From an uncultured Mycoplasmatota bacterium (GTDB taxonomy: Bacteria; Bacillota_I; Bacilli_A; RF39; UBA660), in the NCBI GenBank assembly GCA_947305065.1, contig CAMZCT010000012.1, positions 1 through 47,668 of the forward strand: a stretch of 47,668 nucleotides of DNA, in the 5' to 3' direction. A program made the translations under genes and the position numbers. Positions 7,209-15,277 of the stretch are shown piece after piece. Numbering within the stretch: the stretch's first letter is position 1; each line of letters starts with the position of its first letter. The notes under the pieces are model-generated. The model saw only the letters and a program-made list of their open reading frames with translations. It was not told the DNA's origin and did not search any database.

Positions 7209-8022
7209 ACATTCTTGAATTTATTGTTCTTTCTACTACTTCTTTTATCTTAGCTTCATTAAATGGTTTTGATAACATATCTACTATATTATATGTAAAT
7301 GCTTTATCAATTGCTTCTTTAGAAGAATCACCTGAAACAATTGTTACCGGCATTGTACCAAGTAGATTGTTATCTTTTAAGTAATCTAAAACAGCAAATC
7401 CATCTCTAACTGGCATGTTAAGATCTAAAAGAATAGCTTTTATTCTCTTATCTTCTAAATGTTCTTTTATAATATTTAAAGCTTCGTCTCCATTTGTTGC
7501 AAATGCAAGTTCGTATTCAGCATCAAATATCTTTTTAACAAATATTCTAATTACTTCTGAATCATCTGCTACTAAGATAATATCTTCGTTTGCTTTAGTT
7601 TCTCCTCCTTGAGTTCCTTCAACAGCTGGAGATGGTGGTGCTGTTACACTTTCTTCAGGAATACTATCATCAAAATAATCATTTACTATCTTTCTAACTT
7701 TTTTAGCTTCTTGAAGTAATTTATCATAATTTGTTCTAACAAAATTTATATTAGATTCTTTAGAAGCCAATTCATGTTGATAGGCAATATCAGCTAGTTC
7801 TTTGAAGCCAAAATATTTGCAATCACTTTTTAAAGAGTGAACTAAAATCGCATAATTTGGCATGTCGGCTTGCTGATAGTATTTGTCTATTTCAGCTAAT
7901 TTACCATCTATACCTCTTTGAAATTCTGTTAAAGTTTCGTTATAAGTTGCTTCGTCTCCAAATAGTTCTAAACTACTATCAATATCTGCTCCAAATTGTC
8001 TTAAATAATTAATACTTTTCAT
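7207..8022 (-). CDS. HPt-receiver phosphotransfer protein
   Basis: A 271-residue cytosolic protein with an N-terminal histidine phosphotransfer domain (about residues 1-118; phosphorylatable H62 in LVHSLKSDCKYFG), a proline/serine linker (120-145) and a C-terminal CheY-like receiver (146-271; acidic D153/D154, phosphoacceptor D200 in ILLDLNMP, K252 in LSKPF). There is no DNA-binding or enzymatic output domain. It is 29 bases after the hybrid kinase gene, with the AAGGTAGTGA ribosome binding site, so it most likely takes phosphate from the kinase's receivers through H62 and passes it to its own D200 or another partner. Confidence 0.9.
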   Translation of the reverse strand: MKSINYLRQFGADIDSSLELFGDEATYNETLTEFQRGIDGKLAEIDKYYQQADMPNYAILVHSLKSDCKYFGFKELADIAYQHELASKESNINFVRTNYDKLLQEAKKVRKIVNDYFDDSIPEESVTAPPSPAVEGTQGGETKANEDIILVADDSEVIRIFVKKIFDAEYELAFATNGDEALNIIKEHLEDKRIKAILLDLNMPVRDGFAVLDYLKDNNLLGTMPVTIVSGDSSKEAIDKAFTYNIVDMLSKPFNEAKIKEVVERTINSRM

Positions 8023-8051
8023 ATTATCACTACCTTCTATTATATTATAAC

Positions 8052-10424
8052 TTATTTTATAAATTTAGTTAAGGTTTTTGTTAATTCTTCTTTATCAATT
8101 GGTTTACCTAGATAACCAGCAAAGTGATGATTGTCTATTTTTTCTTCTACAGCTGAATCAAATTCATTAGCTGTAAGAAGTATAACAGGTATATTAAAGC
8201 CTTCAATATCTCTTAGATTATCCATTGTAGTTGGGCCATCTAATTCTGGCATCATATCATCCATTAAAATTAAATCATAATCATCATCTTCAATAATTTT
8301 AGCTATACATTCAGAACCACTGTTTACTGTATCTACTTTTCCAACATATTTACTTATTAGGTTGATTGCTACTTTAATATTTAATAAGTCATCATCTACT
8401 ACAAGGACTTTTCCTTTTTTATCGTTTTCTTCTTCTATTTTCAAACTAGGTAGTTCTAAATCTATTTTTTTAGGTTCTTGTACATGTTCTACAACCTTTT
8501 CTTCTTTTTCAGTGGTATTTATTCCTTGAGCAATGTTTTCAGGAATAATACTTGTAGTTTTTTCGGTATTGGTTGTATTGGTATTACTAATACTCTTTTT
8601 AGCTATATATGTTCTTAAAACTCTTTCTAACTCTTTCTTTTCAATAGGTTTTGATAAGTAATCACTAAATCCAGCTTTTAAATATTCTTCCTTCATCCCT
8701 TCTATGGCGTTAGCAGTAAGAGCAATGACTGGAATATTGAAATTATTAATCTGTTTTAACTTAACTAAAGTTTCCTTACCACTCATCTTAGGCATCATGT
8801 CATCTAAAAGTATGATGTCATATGTTTCTCCCTTATTTATTTTTTCAATACAATCAAATCCATTAGTACATGAATCAATATTTAAGTTATATTTCTTTAA
8901 TAAAGTTGAGGCAACTTTGATATTTAATTCATTGTCATCAACTAATAATACTTTTGAACCTTTTATATCTATAACTGTAGTATTAGATTCAGTTGTTTCT
9001 TTTTGATGTTGTATTTCGTTAGATACTATTTTTTGATCAACTATTATTGTAAATTTAGATCCTTTTCCGTATATAGATTGAACTACAATCTTACCACCCA
9101 TTAGTTCTACTAATTTCTTAGTAATAGCTAATCCTAAGCCGGTACCTTCAATAGTGATACTTTTTTCTACACTTAAACGATCGAATTTAGAGAATAACCT
9201 AGGTAAGTTTTCTTCTTTAATACCGATACCTGAATCTTCTACTGATATAATTAGTTTTACTACATTATCCTTTATAACACTTGATACTCTAAAATCGACA
9301 AAGCCTTCTTTAGTATATTTTGCCGCATTAGTTAAAACATTTAATATTACTTGTTTTAAACGCGTATTATCACCGTATAATACCTTAGGTATAGTAGGAT
9401 CTATATTTACTCTAAAATCTATACCCCTGTCGCCTATTCTAGCTTTAGTAAGAATTATTAATTCGTCCCATAGTTCTTCTATTTCGTATTCTTTTTCGAC
9501 TATTTCAAGCTTATTAGCTTCAATTTTAGAAATATCTAAAATACCATTAACTATTTCTAACAAGTTATTAGAAGCCATAATAATATCTTCAACTTTTTCC
9601 ATGGATTCTTTTGGTATTTCATCTTCTTTTAAACTTTCACTAAAACCAACAATGGCATTTAATGGAGTTCTTATTTCATGCGACATACTAGATAAGAATT
9701 CCGTTTTAGCATTATTAGCTTTATCAGCTTGATCTTTTGATATTTCAAGTTGTTCTATCATTTTTATGTCTGGATTTTCAATAGTAAAATACATCAAAAA
9801 TGTAATAAAAGATATTGTAAAAGTAAGTAATAACATTTCTGGTTTAACTTTTTGTATGTATATTACAACTGACCCTAAAAATAGTAAAACGAATAATGGT
9901 ATTAACTTTTTATTTTTTAATTTAGTTATATTTCTAATAATTAAATATAACCATAAGCACACCATAATACCACAACCAAAAAACAAAATATTAGCTGCAG
10001 GTCCATAACTATAAACAAGATTATTTTCATTATTATAATATAACGGACTAGTAGCAATAGCAAAACAAATTACTATAAAAGCAATCAGGAATGAATATAT
10101 GACCTTTGATGATAAAGATTTATTGTTACTGTTTCTTGAAATTCCGATGATGTAAATAGTAAATAACATAATCCAAATAAGATAACATATTAATAAGGCT
10201 TTGCTTATAATATCATTAATAATAGGAATTATATCCTTATATAAAATAGTGTAATAACACATTACAGCGTTAATAGTTATTGCAAAACTAGAAATTATTA
10301 AATAGCCATATATATTAGTTTCAAAAGTTTTTACTCTCTGTTTACTAAAGTATACCAAGAGTAGTAAAATGTTGTATATTAATGCCGCTATTGAAAAAAA
10401 GTTATTTCCGAAGTTATTTCCCAT
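8052..10424 (-). CDS. Seven-TM hybrid histidine kinase with two receiver domains
   Basis: A 790-residue sensor kinase. About seven membrane spans fill residues 10-215. A short linker leads to HisKA (phosphoacceptor H249 in SSMSHEIRTPLN) and HATPase_c (N366 in LTNAAKYT, DSGIG at 397-401, GTGLGLA near 427-433). Two receivers follow: REC1 about 489-606 (D541 in LLDDMMP, SKPI) and REC2 about 670-790 (D722 in MDDMMP, GKPI). The signal is unknown; the 7-TM sensor lacks a large outer loop, so a lipophilic or membrane cue is plausible. A good promoter sits just upstream and the HPt-receiver gene is downstream. Confidence 0.92.
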   Translation of the reverse strand: MGNNFGNNFFSIAALIYNILLLLVYFSKQRVKTFETNIYGYLIISSFAITINAVMCYYTILYKDIIPIINDIISKALLICYLIWIMLFTIYIIGISRNSNNKSLSSKVIYSFLIAFIVICFAIATSPLYYNNENNLVYSYGPAANILFFGCGIMVCLWLYLIIRNITKLKNKKLIPLFVLLFLGSVVIYIQKVKPEMLLLTFTISFITFLMYFTIENPDIKMIEQLEISKDQADKANNAKTEFLSSMSHEIRTPLNAIVGFSESLKEDEIPKESMEKVEDIIMASNNLLEIVNGILDISKIEANKLEIVEKEYEIEELWDELIILTKARIGDRGIDFRVNIDPTIPKVLYGDNTRLKQVILNVLTNAAKYTKEGFVDFRVSSVIKDNVVKLIISVEDSGIGIKEENLPRLFSKFDRLSVEKSITIEGTGLGLAITKKLVELMGGKIVVQSIYGKGSKFTIIVDQKIVSNEIQHQKETTESNTTVIDIKGSKVLLVDDNELNIKVASTLLKKYNLNIDSCTNGFDCIEKINKGETYDIILLDDMMPKMSGKETLVKLKQINNFNIPVIALTANAIEGMKEEYLKAGFSDYLSKPIEKKELERVLRTYIAKKSISNTNTTNTEKTTSIIPENIAQGINTTEKEEKVVEHVQEPKKIDLELPSLKIEEENDKKGKVLVVDDDLLNIKVAINLISKYVGKVDTVNSGSECIAKIIEDDDYDLILMDDMMPELDGPTTMDNLRDIEGFNIPVILLTANEFDSAVEEKIDNHHFAGYLGKPIDKEELTKTLTKFIK

Positions 10425-10449
10425 TTACTACTACACTTCCTCTATTATG

Positions 10450-10478
10450 AATATACATCATATTCTATCTAAAGTCAA
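10450..10478 (-). promoter_or_regulatory. Sigma-A promoter of the phosphorelay operon
   Basis: On the minus strand TTGACT (10478-10473) and TATATT (10455-10450) are 17 bases apart, 26 bases before the kinase ATG; the leader carries GAGGAAGTG. Confidence 0.7.
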
Positions 10479-10523
10479 TTTTTATAACTATTTAGTGAAA
10501 GAATATTTTTATTTTTTCAAAAT

Positions 10524-10551
10524 AAAAAAGTAATTATTTAATTACTTTTTT
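10524..10551 (-). terminator. Terminator of the acyl-adenylate ligase gene
   Basis: Stem AAAAAGTAATT/AATTACTTTTT with loop AAAT, followed by T-rich sequence; the TAA stop of the gene lies in the loop. Confidence 0.75.
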
Positions 10552-12363
10552 CATCGTTGCTTCTCTATCCAATTTTCCCTCTTTTGCGAAGATAACCTCT
10601 GTTAAATAATAATCTTCATTTTTTGGTCTATCTCGCAAAGGAATTTGTTTTTCAACAGCTTGTTGAATTTTTTTTAAGGTTTGATCCTTGTATGGTAGAT
10701 AATTTTCCTTTAATTCTATGAAAGCATGTGGATACTCTCCAGTTACTGTTTCAGGATCTTTAATTCCAATTACTACACAATTTTTAACAAAACCTGTTTT
10801 ATTAATAACATTTTCTATTTCTATTGGGAAGACATTATGACCATCTGGTCTTACTATCATTTGCTTTTTTCTTCCTGTATGGACAAAACAGCCATCGGTA
10901 TCAACATATCCCAAATCACCAGTTCTTCCCCACTTTTTCCCATTTTCATCAGTATAGAAAAATTCATTTGTAGCTTCTTGATTATTTATATAGCCATTCA
11001 TTTGTTGTGGTGCATGAATATAGATTTCTCCAATTTCATAATAACCACACTCTGTATAATCATCTTTCATAATTTTGGCTTCAACTAAAGGTAATGGTAT
11101 ACCATATATTCCTTCTTTTTTAGTTTGTTCATACGGAGTTTCAAAAGCGCAAGAGGAATACTCAGCCATTCCTCCACCCTTTATTAATGTTGTGCGTGCA
11201 TCATGTTTTTTTAACCATTCATTTACTTCTCGTTCAAATTCAGGTGTCGTTCTGTCTCCCCCAAATATTAAACGTTTTAAACAATATAAATTTTCATTTT
11301 CCATTAATGGGCTGTTCATTACATATTGAAACATTGAAGGTACACATATAATATTGTTTGGTTTATATTTTTTTATGAGTTCTGCAAATATTTCAACCGT
11401 AAATTTAGGAATTAAAATCATTTCAAACCCACATGAAAGTGAATTATGAATACCTGTTACCGCACCATAACTAATAAATGGTGGCATTATTGCTAATATT
11501 GTTTCTCCAGGTTTTGCATCATTAATAATACTCAATTGTTCAACTGTTACATTCATACTTTCAGCTGATAATTCTAATCCTTTCGGAATTCCAGTAGTAC
11601 CACTTGTAAATTCTCCAAGTGCTTTTCTACCAACAACATGTTCTGGTACTATTAAATCAGTATTTCCACATTTTTTAAACTTTGAATAAGGAACAATTCT
11701 ACTTCTTTTTCCTACAAAAGCACCAGTATTATGTAATAGATTTTTTAATTCTTCTCTGATATTTGTTAATAGAAGATTCTGTCTTTCGATAAATGAAGGG
11801 TATTTTTCTTTTATGATTGTTCTTTGTGTTTTTTCATCTAAACTATCTAAGAGTGGAATATTTAATACCATTTCAACGTTCGTATCAATTGAAGCGTTTC
11901 TCATTGTTCTGATAAATGGCTGAGTTATTCCAGCTATTTTTGCTCCAGTTAATTCTAAATAATATCTCATTCTATCTTCAGGTACTCTTGGATCTATTAA
12001 ACTTGCACAACCACCGATTTTATCTAATCCATAAATCATATAAATCGCTTCTGGAGTTGTAGGTAGAGCAAGCGCTACATAATCCTCTTCTTTTACACCA
12101 TTTTCTTGAAATCTTTTTCCTGTTTTATCTATTTCTTCAAATAATTGTTCATATGTTATTGGCACATCAAAGTAGTTTAATGCGGTTAGATTAAGTCTAT
12201 TCTTATTCTTTTCGTATATATAATCGCTAAGACTCATTTCAGGAGTTTTAATTCCTAATTCTCTTTCTGTATAGTGTTTTTTCCATGCCTGATCTTTTGA
12301 TGGAATACCACTCAAATTTTTCTCAATCAATTCTCTTTCTAACACTTGACTATCAATAATCAT
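10534..12363 (-). CDS. AMP-dependent acyl-CoA synthetase/ligase family enzyme
   Basis: A class I adenylate-forming enzyme of 609 residues that activates a carboxylate with ATP. The A3 loop EFTSGTTGIPKGLELS, the GEIYIHAPQQMNGY segment, the WGRTGDLGYVDTDGCFVHTGRKK motif (A7-A8, with the ribose-binding Asp) and a C-terminal lysine region GKLDREATMKKV are present, so it should be active. A longer linker before A3 (about residues 160-225) is unusual. Substrate is not evident; fatty or aryl acids are both possible. The ATG at 12363 has GGGGGA seven bases before it; a TTG five codons upstream is less likely. Single-gene transcript with its own promoter and terminator. Confidence 0.82.
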   Translation of the reverse strand: MIIDSQVLERELIEKNLSGIPSKDQAWKKHYTERELGIKTPEMSLSDYIYEKNKNRLNLTALNYFDVPITYEQLFEEIDKTGKRFQENGVKEEDYVALALPTTPEAIYMIYGLDKIGGCASLIDPRVPEDRMRYYLELTGAKIAGITQPFIRTMRNASIDTNVEMVLNIPLLDSLDEKTQRTIIKEKYPSFIERQNLLLTNIREELKNLLHNTGAFVGKRSRIVPYSKFKKCGNTDLIVPEHVVGRKALGEFTSGTTGIPKGLELSAESMNVTVEQLSIINDAKPGETILAIMPPFISYGAVTGIHNSLSCGFEMILIPKFTVEIFAELIKKYKPNNIICVPSMFQYVMNSPLMENENLYCLKRLIFGGDRTTPEFEREVNEWLKKHDARTTLIKGGGMAEYSSCAFETPYEQTKKEGIYGIPLPLVEAKIMKDDYTECGYYEIGEIYIHAPQQMNGYINNQEATNEFFYTDENGKKWGRTGDLGYVDTDGCFVHTGRKKQMIVRPDGHNVFPIEIENVINKTGFVKNCVVIGIKDPETVTGEYPHAFIELKENYLPYKDQTLKKIQQAVEKQIPLRDRPKNEDYYLTEVIFAKEGKLDREATMKKVIK

Positions 12364-12405
12364 ATTAAAATCCCCCAATTCACCTTTTTATTCCAAATCT
12401 ATATC

Positions 12406-12414
12406 ATTATATCA
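12406..12414 (-). promoter_or_regulatory. Extended -10 promoter for the acyl-adenylate ligase gene
   Basis: TGATATAAT on the minus strand is an exact TGnTATAAT; no recognisable -35 lies 17 bases upstream. Leader to the ATG is about 35 bases. Confidence 0.5.
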
Positions 12415-12540
12415 TAATTATTATTTCTTTAGTTTATTAAAAATATAAACTAGACTAATTAATACCATATTAACCCCTCTTTGTATACATGTATATAATT
12501 ATAGTATAAATTTACTTATTTAACAAATTTATCTCAAAGA

Positions 12541-12565
12541 AAAAAGTATAGATTAACTATACTTT
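12541..12565 (-). terminator. Terminator of the Ig-like surface protein gene
   Basis: Stem AAAGTATAG/CTATACTTT with a 5-base loop, then TT; the TAG stop codon forms the inner end of the first arm. Confidence 0.7.
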
Positions 12566-13852
12566 ATAGAACTTATTATTGTATACGTTATATATACTAT
12601 ATATACCAGTTAGTATCAATAATAGTGAAATTATTAATACGAATGGTAATGAGCTTCCTGTTTTTGGATTACAAGCTGTGTTGTAATCTTCTTCACTTAC
12701 TTCTTTACCCAAATCATCAAAGAATGAATTTCCTATTTTTACACAAGTACATCTCTCTTTAAAGGTTTGTGAATCAACTTCTACTCCTCTATTATCGTAG
12801 TATAAGCCATCACTATCTGCCTTACAAATAGGATTTTTAACAGGTGAATCAGGTGATTCTGCTCTCTTGTCACCTAGTATTATTAATGCATAAGTTTCTG
12901 TAACTTCTTCGCCGCCAATGTTAGCTTTAGCAGAAATAGTTACCATACCCGCTTTTACTGCTGTTACTAAGCCATTTTCAACTGTTGCAATACTTGAATC
13001 ACTAGAAGTCCATGTGATTTCACTAGTAATATCTGTTGGAGCTAGTGTACCCATATACATTGTAGCTTTTAATTGTACTTTTTGTCCAACTTCTACGTCT
13101 GTAGGCAAGGTTTTATCATTATTGTCAGTTAATTTTATGGTATATGAACTTTCAGCTACTGTCATTGTATATCTGTCTTCGTATGTTTCTCCATCATATG
13201 CTACAGATACTGTTAAAACTGCAGTACCAACTTTTTTTAACTCATATTCTATGATAACAACATTATCCATAGAATGATCTGCATACTCACATTTATCGAT
13301 ATTAGTAACTTTTACTATACTTTCATCACTAGATGTAGCAATTATATCAGATTTTTTAGAAGCTGGTATATCATATAGATATACGATTGTTCCACCTGTT
13401 CTACCAGCTACTAAAATAGGTGCTGGGGCAAGGTTTTTATCAACAATAACTAATTTACGATTAGGATTAGTATCTGATTCTAAAACGGTTATTTCTACTT
13501 CGTCTTCTCTACTTACTCCGTCCGTAGTATAAGTTGCTTTTATTTTAGCTTTACCAGCAGATACTCCTGTTACTTCTCCATTTGAACTAACTGTTGCTAC
13601 ATCAGTCTTATTACTTGTCCATGTAGCATCAGAAGTGACATTGGTATGGGAGATTGGACCTGTCCCTCTTCCTTGCTGAGATGGGTCAATCATATCATTA
13701 CCAACCCAATAATCAGCAGTTAAATTGATTGATTCTCCTACTTTAACTTGATTGTCTCCATATATTGTTAAATTATATGAAATTGCCTCAACTTTACCTA
13801 TGGATAATATACCTATTAATACAAATATTAAACTATAATATATTTTTTTCAT
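12557..13852 (-). CDS. Surface protein with Big_2 Ig-like domains, Cys-rich stalk and PxTG-like tail
   Basis: A 431-residue exported protein: signal peptide 1-23, an Ig-like Big_2 domain (about 26-124, with TWTSNKTDVATVSSNGEVTGVSAG), a middle beta domain (130-233), a second Big_2 domain (236-327, with WTSSDSSIATVENGLVTAVKAG), two 24-residue cysteine repeats (343-394), then NPKTG at 395-399, a membrane span and the tail NNKFYKV. NPKTG is a known class B sortase-type signal in Bacillus, so wall anchoring is plausible but no sortase is in the window. Big_2 domains usually mediate adhesion. The neighbour at 13928 shares the cysteine repeats and tail. Ribosome binding site AAGGAGAAA. Confidence 0.85.
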   Translation of the reverse strand: MKKIYYSLIFVLIGILSIGKVEAISYNLTIYGDNQVKVGESINLTADYWVGNDMIDPSQQGRGTGPISHTNVTSDATWTSNKTDVATVSSNGEVTGVSAGKAKIKATYTTDGVSREDEVEITVLESDTNPNRKLVIVDKNLAPAPILVAGRTGGTIVYLYDIPASKKSDIIATSSDESIVKVTNIDKCEYADHSMDNVVIIEYELKKVGTAVLTVSVAYDGETYEDRYTMTVAESSYTIKLTDNNDKTLPTDVEVGQKVQLKATMYMGTLAPTDITSEITWTSSDSSIATVENGLVTAVKAGMVTISAKANIGGEEVTETYALIILGDKRAESPDSPVKNPICKADSDGLYYDNRGVEVDSQTFKERCTCVKIGNSFFDDLGKEVSEEDYNTACNPKTGSSLPFVLIISLLLILTGIYSIYNVYNNKFYKV

Positions 13853-13886
13853 GTTATTTCTCCTTTATAATTGCAATATTGACAAA

Positions 13887-13923
13887 AAGATAATAGTGTA
13901 AAAACTTTTTACACTATTATCTT
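13887..13923 (-). terminator. Strong terminator after the Cys-repeat surface protein
   Basis: A perfect 17-bp arm pair, AAGATAATAGTGTAAAA and its complement, separated by a very short loop, with T runs on the downstream side. It separates the two surface-protein genes into distinct transcripts. Confidence 0.8.
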
Positions 13924-13927
13924 AATT

Positions 13928-15157
13928 TTAAACTCTGTATATCTTTTTATTGTTCTTGTAATATTTTATTAAGTTAAACATACCATAACCGATTATTAAT
14001 AGAACTCCAAGTGATACATATGGGGCAAATGTTCCTGTTGGTGGAATACATTTTTCATTCCATGTTTTTTCATCTACTTCTTGACCTTTGTCATCGTAGA
14101 ATTTACCATTTTCTTTACGGCATCCACAAGCTGCATCATATTGTTCTTTTGTAACTGGTTTTCCTTTGCCATCATAGCATTGTCCTTCTTGGTTACAATA
14201 ACATTTAGGATTACAAACTTTATAATAATTTTCTTCAGTTGTTTCCTTTCCTTCATTGTCGTAATATTTTCCGTTATCTATACGACATCCGCATGATTTT
14301 TCATATTCTTCTGGAGTTACTGGTTCACCATTATCATCATAACATTGTCCGTTAGTATCACAATAACATTTAGGATTACAAACTTTGTTATATTGTTCCT
14401 CAGTTACTTCCTCATTGTTATCGTCATAATATTTTCCACCTTCAATACGGCAAGCACATTCTTCTAAGTACTCTTCTTTAGTTACTATAGCTCCTGTTTT
14501 GTTATAGTAATTAGTTCCATCATATTTACAAGTTGGATTTAAACTGTTTCTATAGTGTAGTTCAATACATGGAGAAGGATTACTTCCTGTTTGAGCTACT
14601 ATTACTTCAGAATCTCCATCTCTAAAGTAGTCTGCATAAACACATATTTTAGCACAATCTACATCGTCTCTAATGTTATCGAAATCTATTTTTACACTCC
14701 AAGCAGCAACATCGTTATAATTTTGATAACTAGGAGCTGGGAATGTAGATGATGTATCATTTACTATCTTTCCTGAATTTGAATACCAATCATAACAACC
14801 AAATGATGCAGTACATTTAGCTCCTGATTGCCTTGGAATTGGTGGATTAAGTGTTGTAAATGGATCATCGAAATCTGTGTGCGACACCATTAACCCAGTT
14901 GGACTTGTAACATCTGTTACTTCAATTCCATCTCCATCAATTCTTGTGATAATGTATGTAATATCCTTATCACCACTTGTAGCATCATTTACTAATGCTA
15001 ATAAGTGACAATGAACCACTTCATTTGTGACAATATCATCAACTTTATCACATTGTAGCGCCCAACGATCAATACTAGCATCTGCTGCTTTTACAGCAAA
15101 TGGAAGTAAAGCAACGCTCATAATAAAAATCATCAATATTTTGTTTAGTTTTTTCAT
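13928..15157 (-). CDS. Exported protein with six Cys-rich repeats and a PxTG-like tail
   Basis: A 409-residue surface protein: signal peptide 1-24, an N-terminal beta-rich domain (25-205) with several cysteines, six tandem 24-residue repeats (210-370), then PPTG at 372-375, one membrane span (about 379-397) and the basic tail NNKKIYRV. Each repeat follows the pattern C-x(4,5)-G-x-[YC]-[YF]-D-x2-G-x2-V-T-x-E-x-Y-x3-C, and adjacent repeats are joined by CxC or CNPKCYC links. The repeats look like a rigid disulphide stalk holding the N-terminal domain away from the cell. The N-terminal domain is not recognised. Ribosome binding site AGAGAGGTTAG supports the ATG at 15157. Confidence 0.8.
   Translation of the reverse strand: MKKLNKILMIFIMSVALLPFAVKAADASIDRWALQCDKVDDIVTNEVVHCHLLALVNDATSGDKDITYIITRIDGDGIEVTDVTSPTGLMVSHTDFDDPFTTLNPPIPRQSGAKCTASFGCYDWYSNSGKIVNDTSSTFPAPSYQNYNDVAAWSVKIDFDNIRDDVDCAKICVYADYFRDGDSEVIVAQTGSNPSPCIELHYRNSLNPTCKYDGTNYYNKTGAIVTKEEYLEECACRIEGGKYYDDNNEEVTEEQYNKVCNPKCYCDTNGQCYDDNGEPVTPEEYEKSCGCRIDNGKYYDNEGKETTEENYYKVCNPKCYCNQEGQCYDGKGKPVTKEQYDAACGCRKENGKFYDDKGQEVDEKTWNEKCIPPTGTFAPYVSLGVLLIIGYGMFNLIKYYKNNKKIYRV
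14048..14530 (-). repeat. Coding tandem repeats of the cysteine stalk
   Basis: Six 24-residue units, two of which form a 55-residue super-unit (14288-14452 and 14123-14287, 165 bases each) duplicated in tandem. Within the super-units CNPKCYC and GQCYD are repeated almost exactly. Confidence 0.85.
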
Positions 15158-15236
15158 ACTCTAACCTCTCTTATTATATATATTATAACACAGATATTTA
15201 ATTTTTAAAGATAAAATACATATTATTGTCACAAAA

Positions 15237-15262
15237 AAAACTATGGTATACACCATAGTTTT
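15237..15262 (-). terminator. Terminator of the secreted protein gene at 15278
   Basis: Perfect 11-bp stem AAAACTATGGT/ACCATAGTTTT with a 4-base loop and a run of Ts on the minus strand. Confidence 0.8.
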
Positions 15263-15277
15263 GATTTTTCTAATTAC

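Noticed and set aside
8704-10008. Several plus-strand open frames over the histidine kinase gene
   Set aside because: They are complementary shadows of a gene with intact kinase and receiver motifs, and lack start signals.
12421-12468. A 15-codon frame on the minus strand (MVLISLVYIFNKLKK) with AGAGGGG upstream
   Set aside because: Hydrophobic with a basic tail, like small membrane peptides, but it is very short, in AT-rich intergenic DNA and ahead of the extended -10 promoter of the next gene; chance is the simpler reading.
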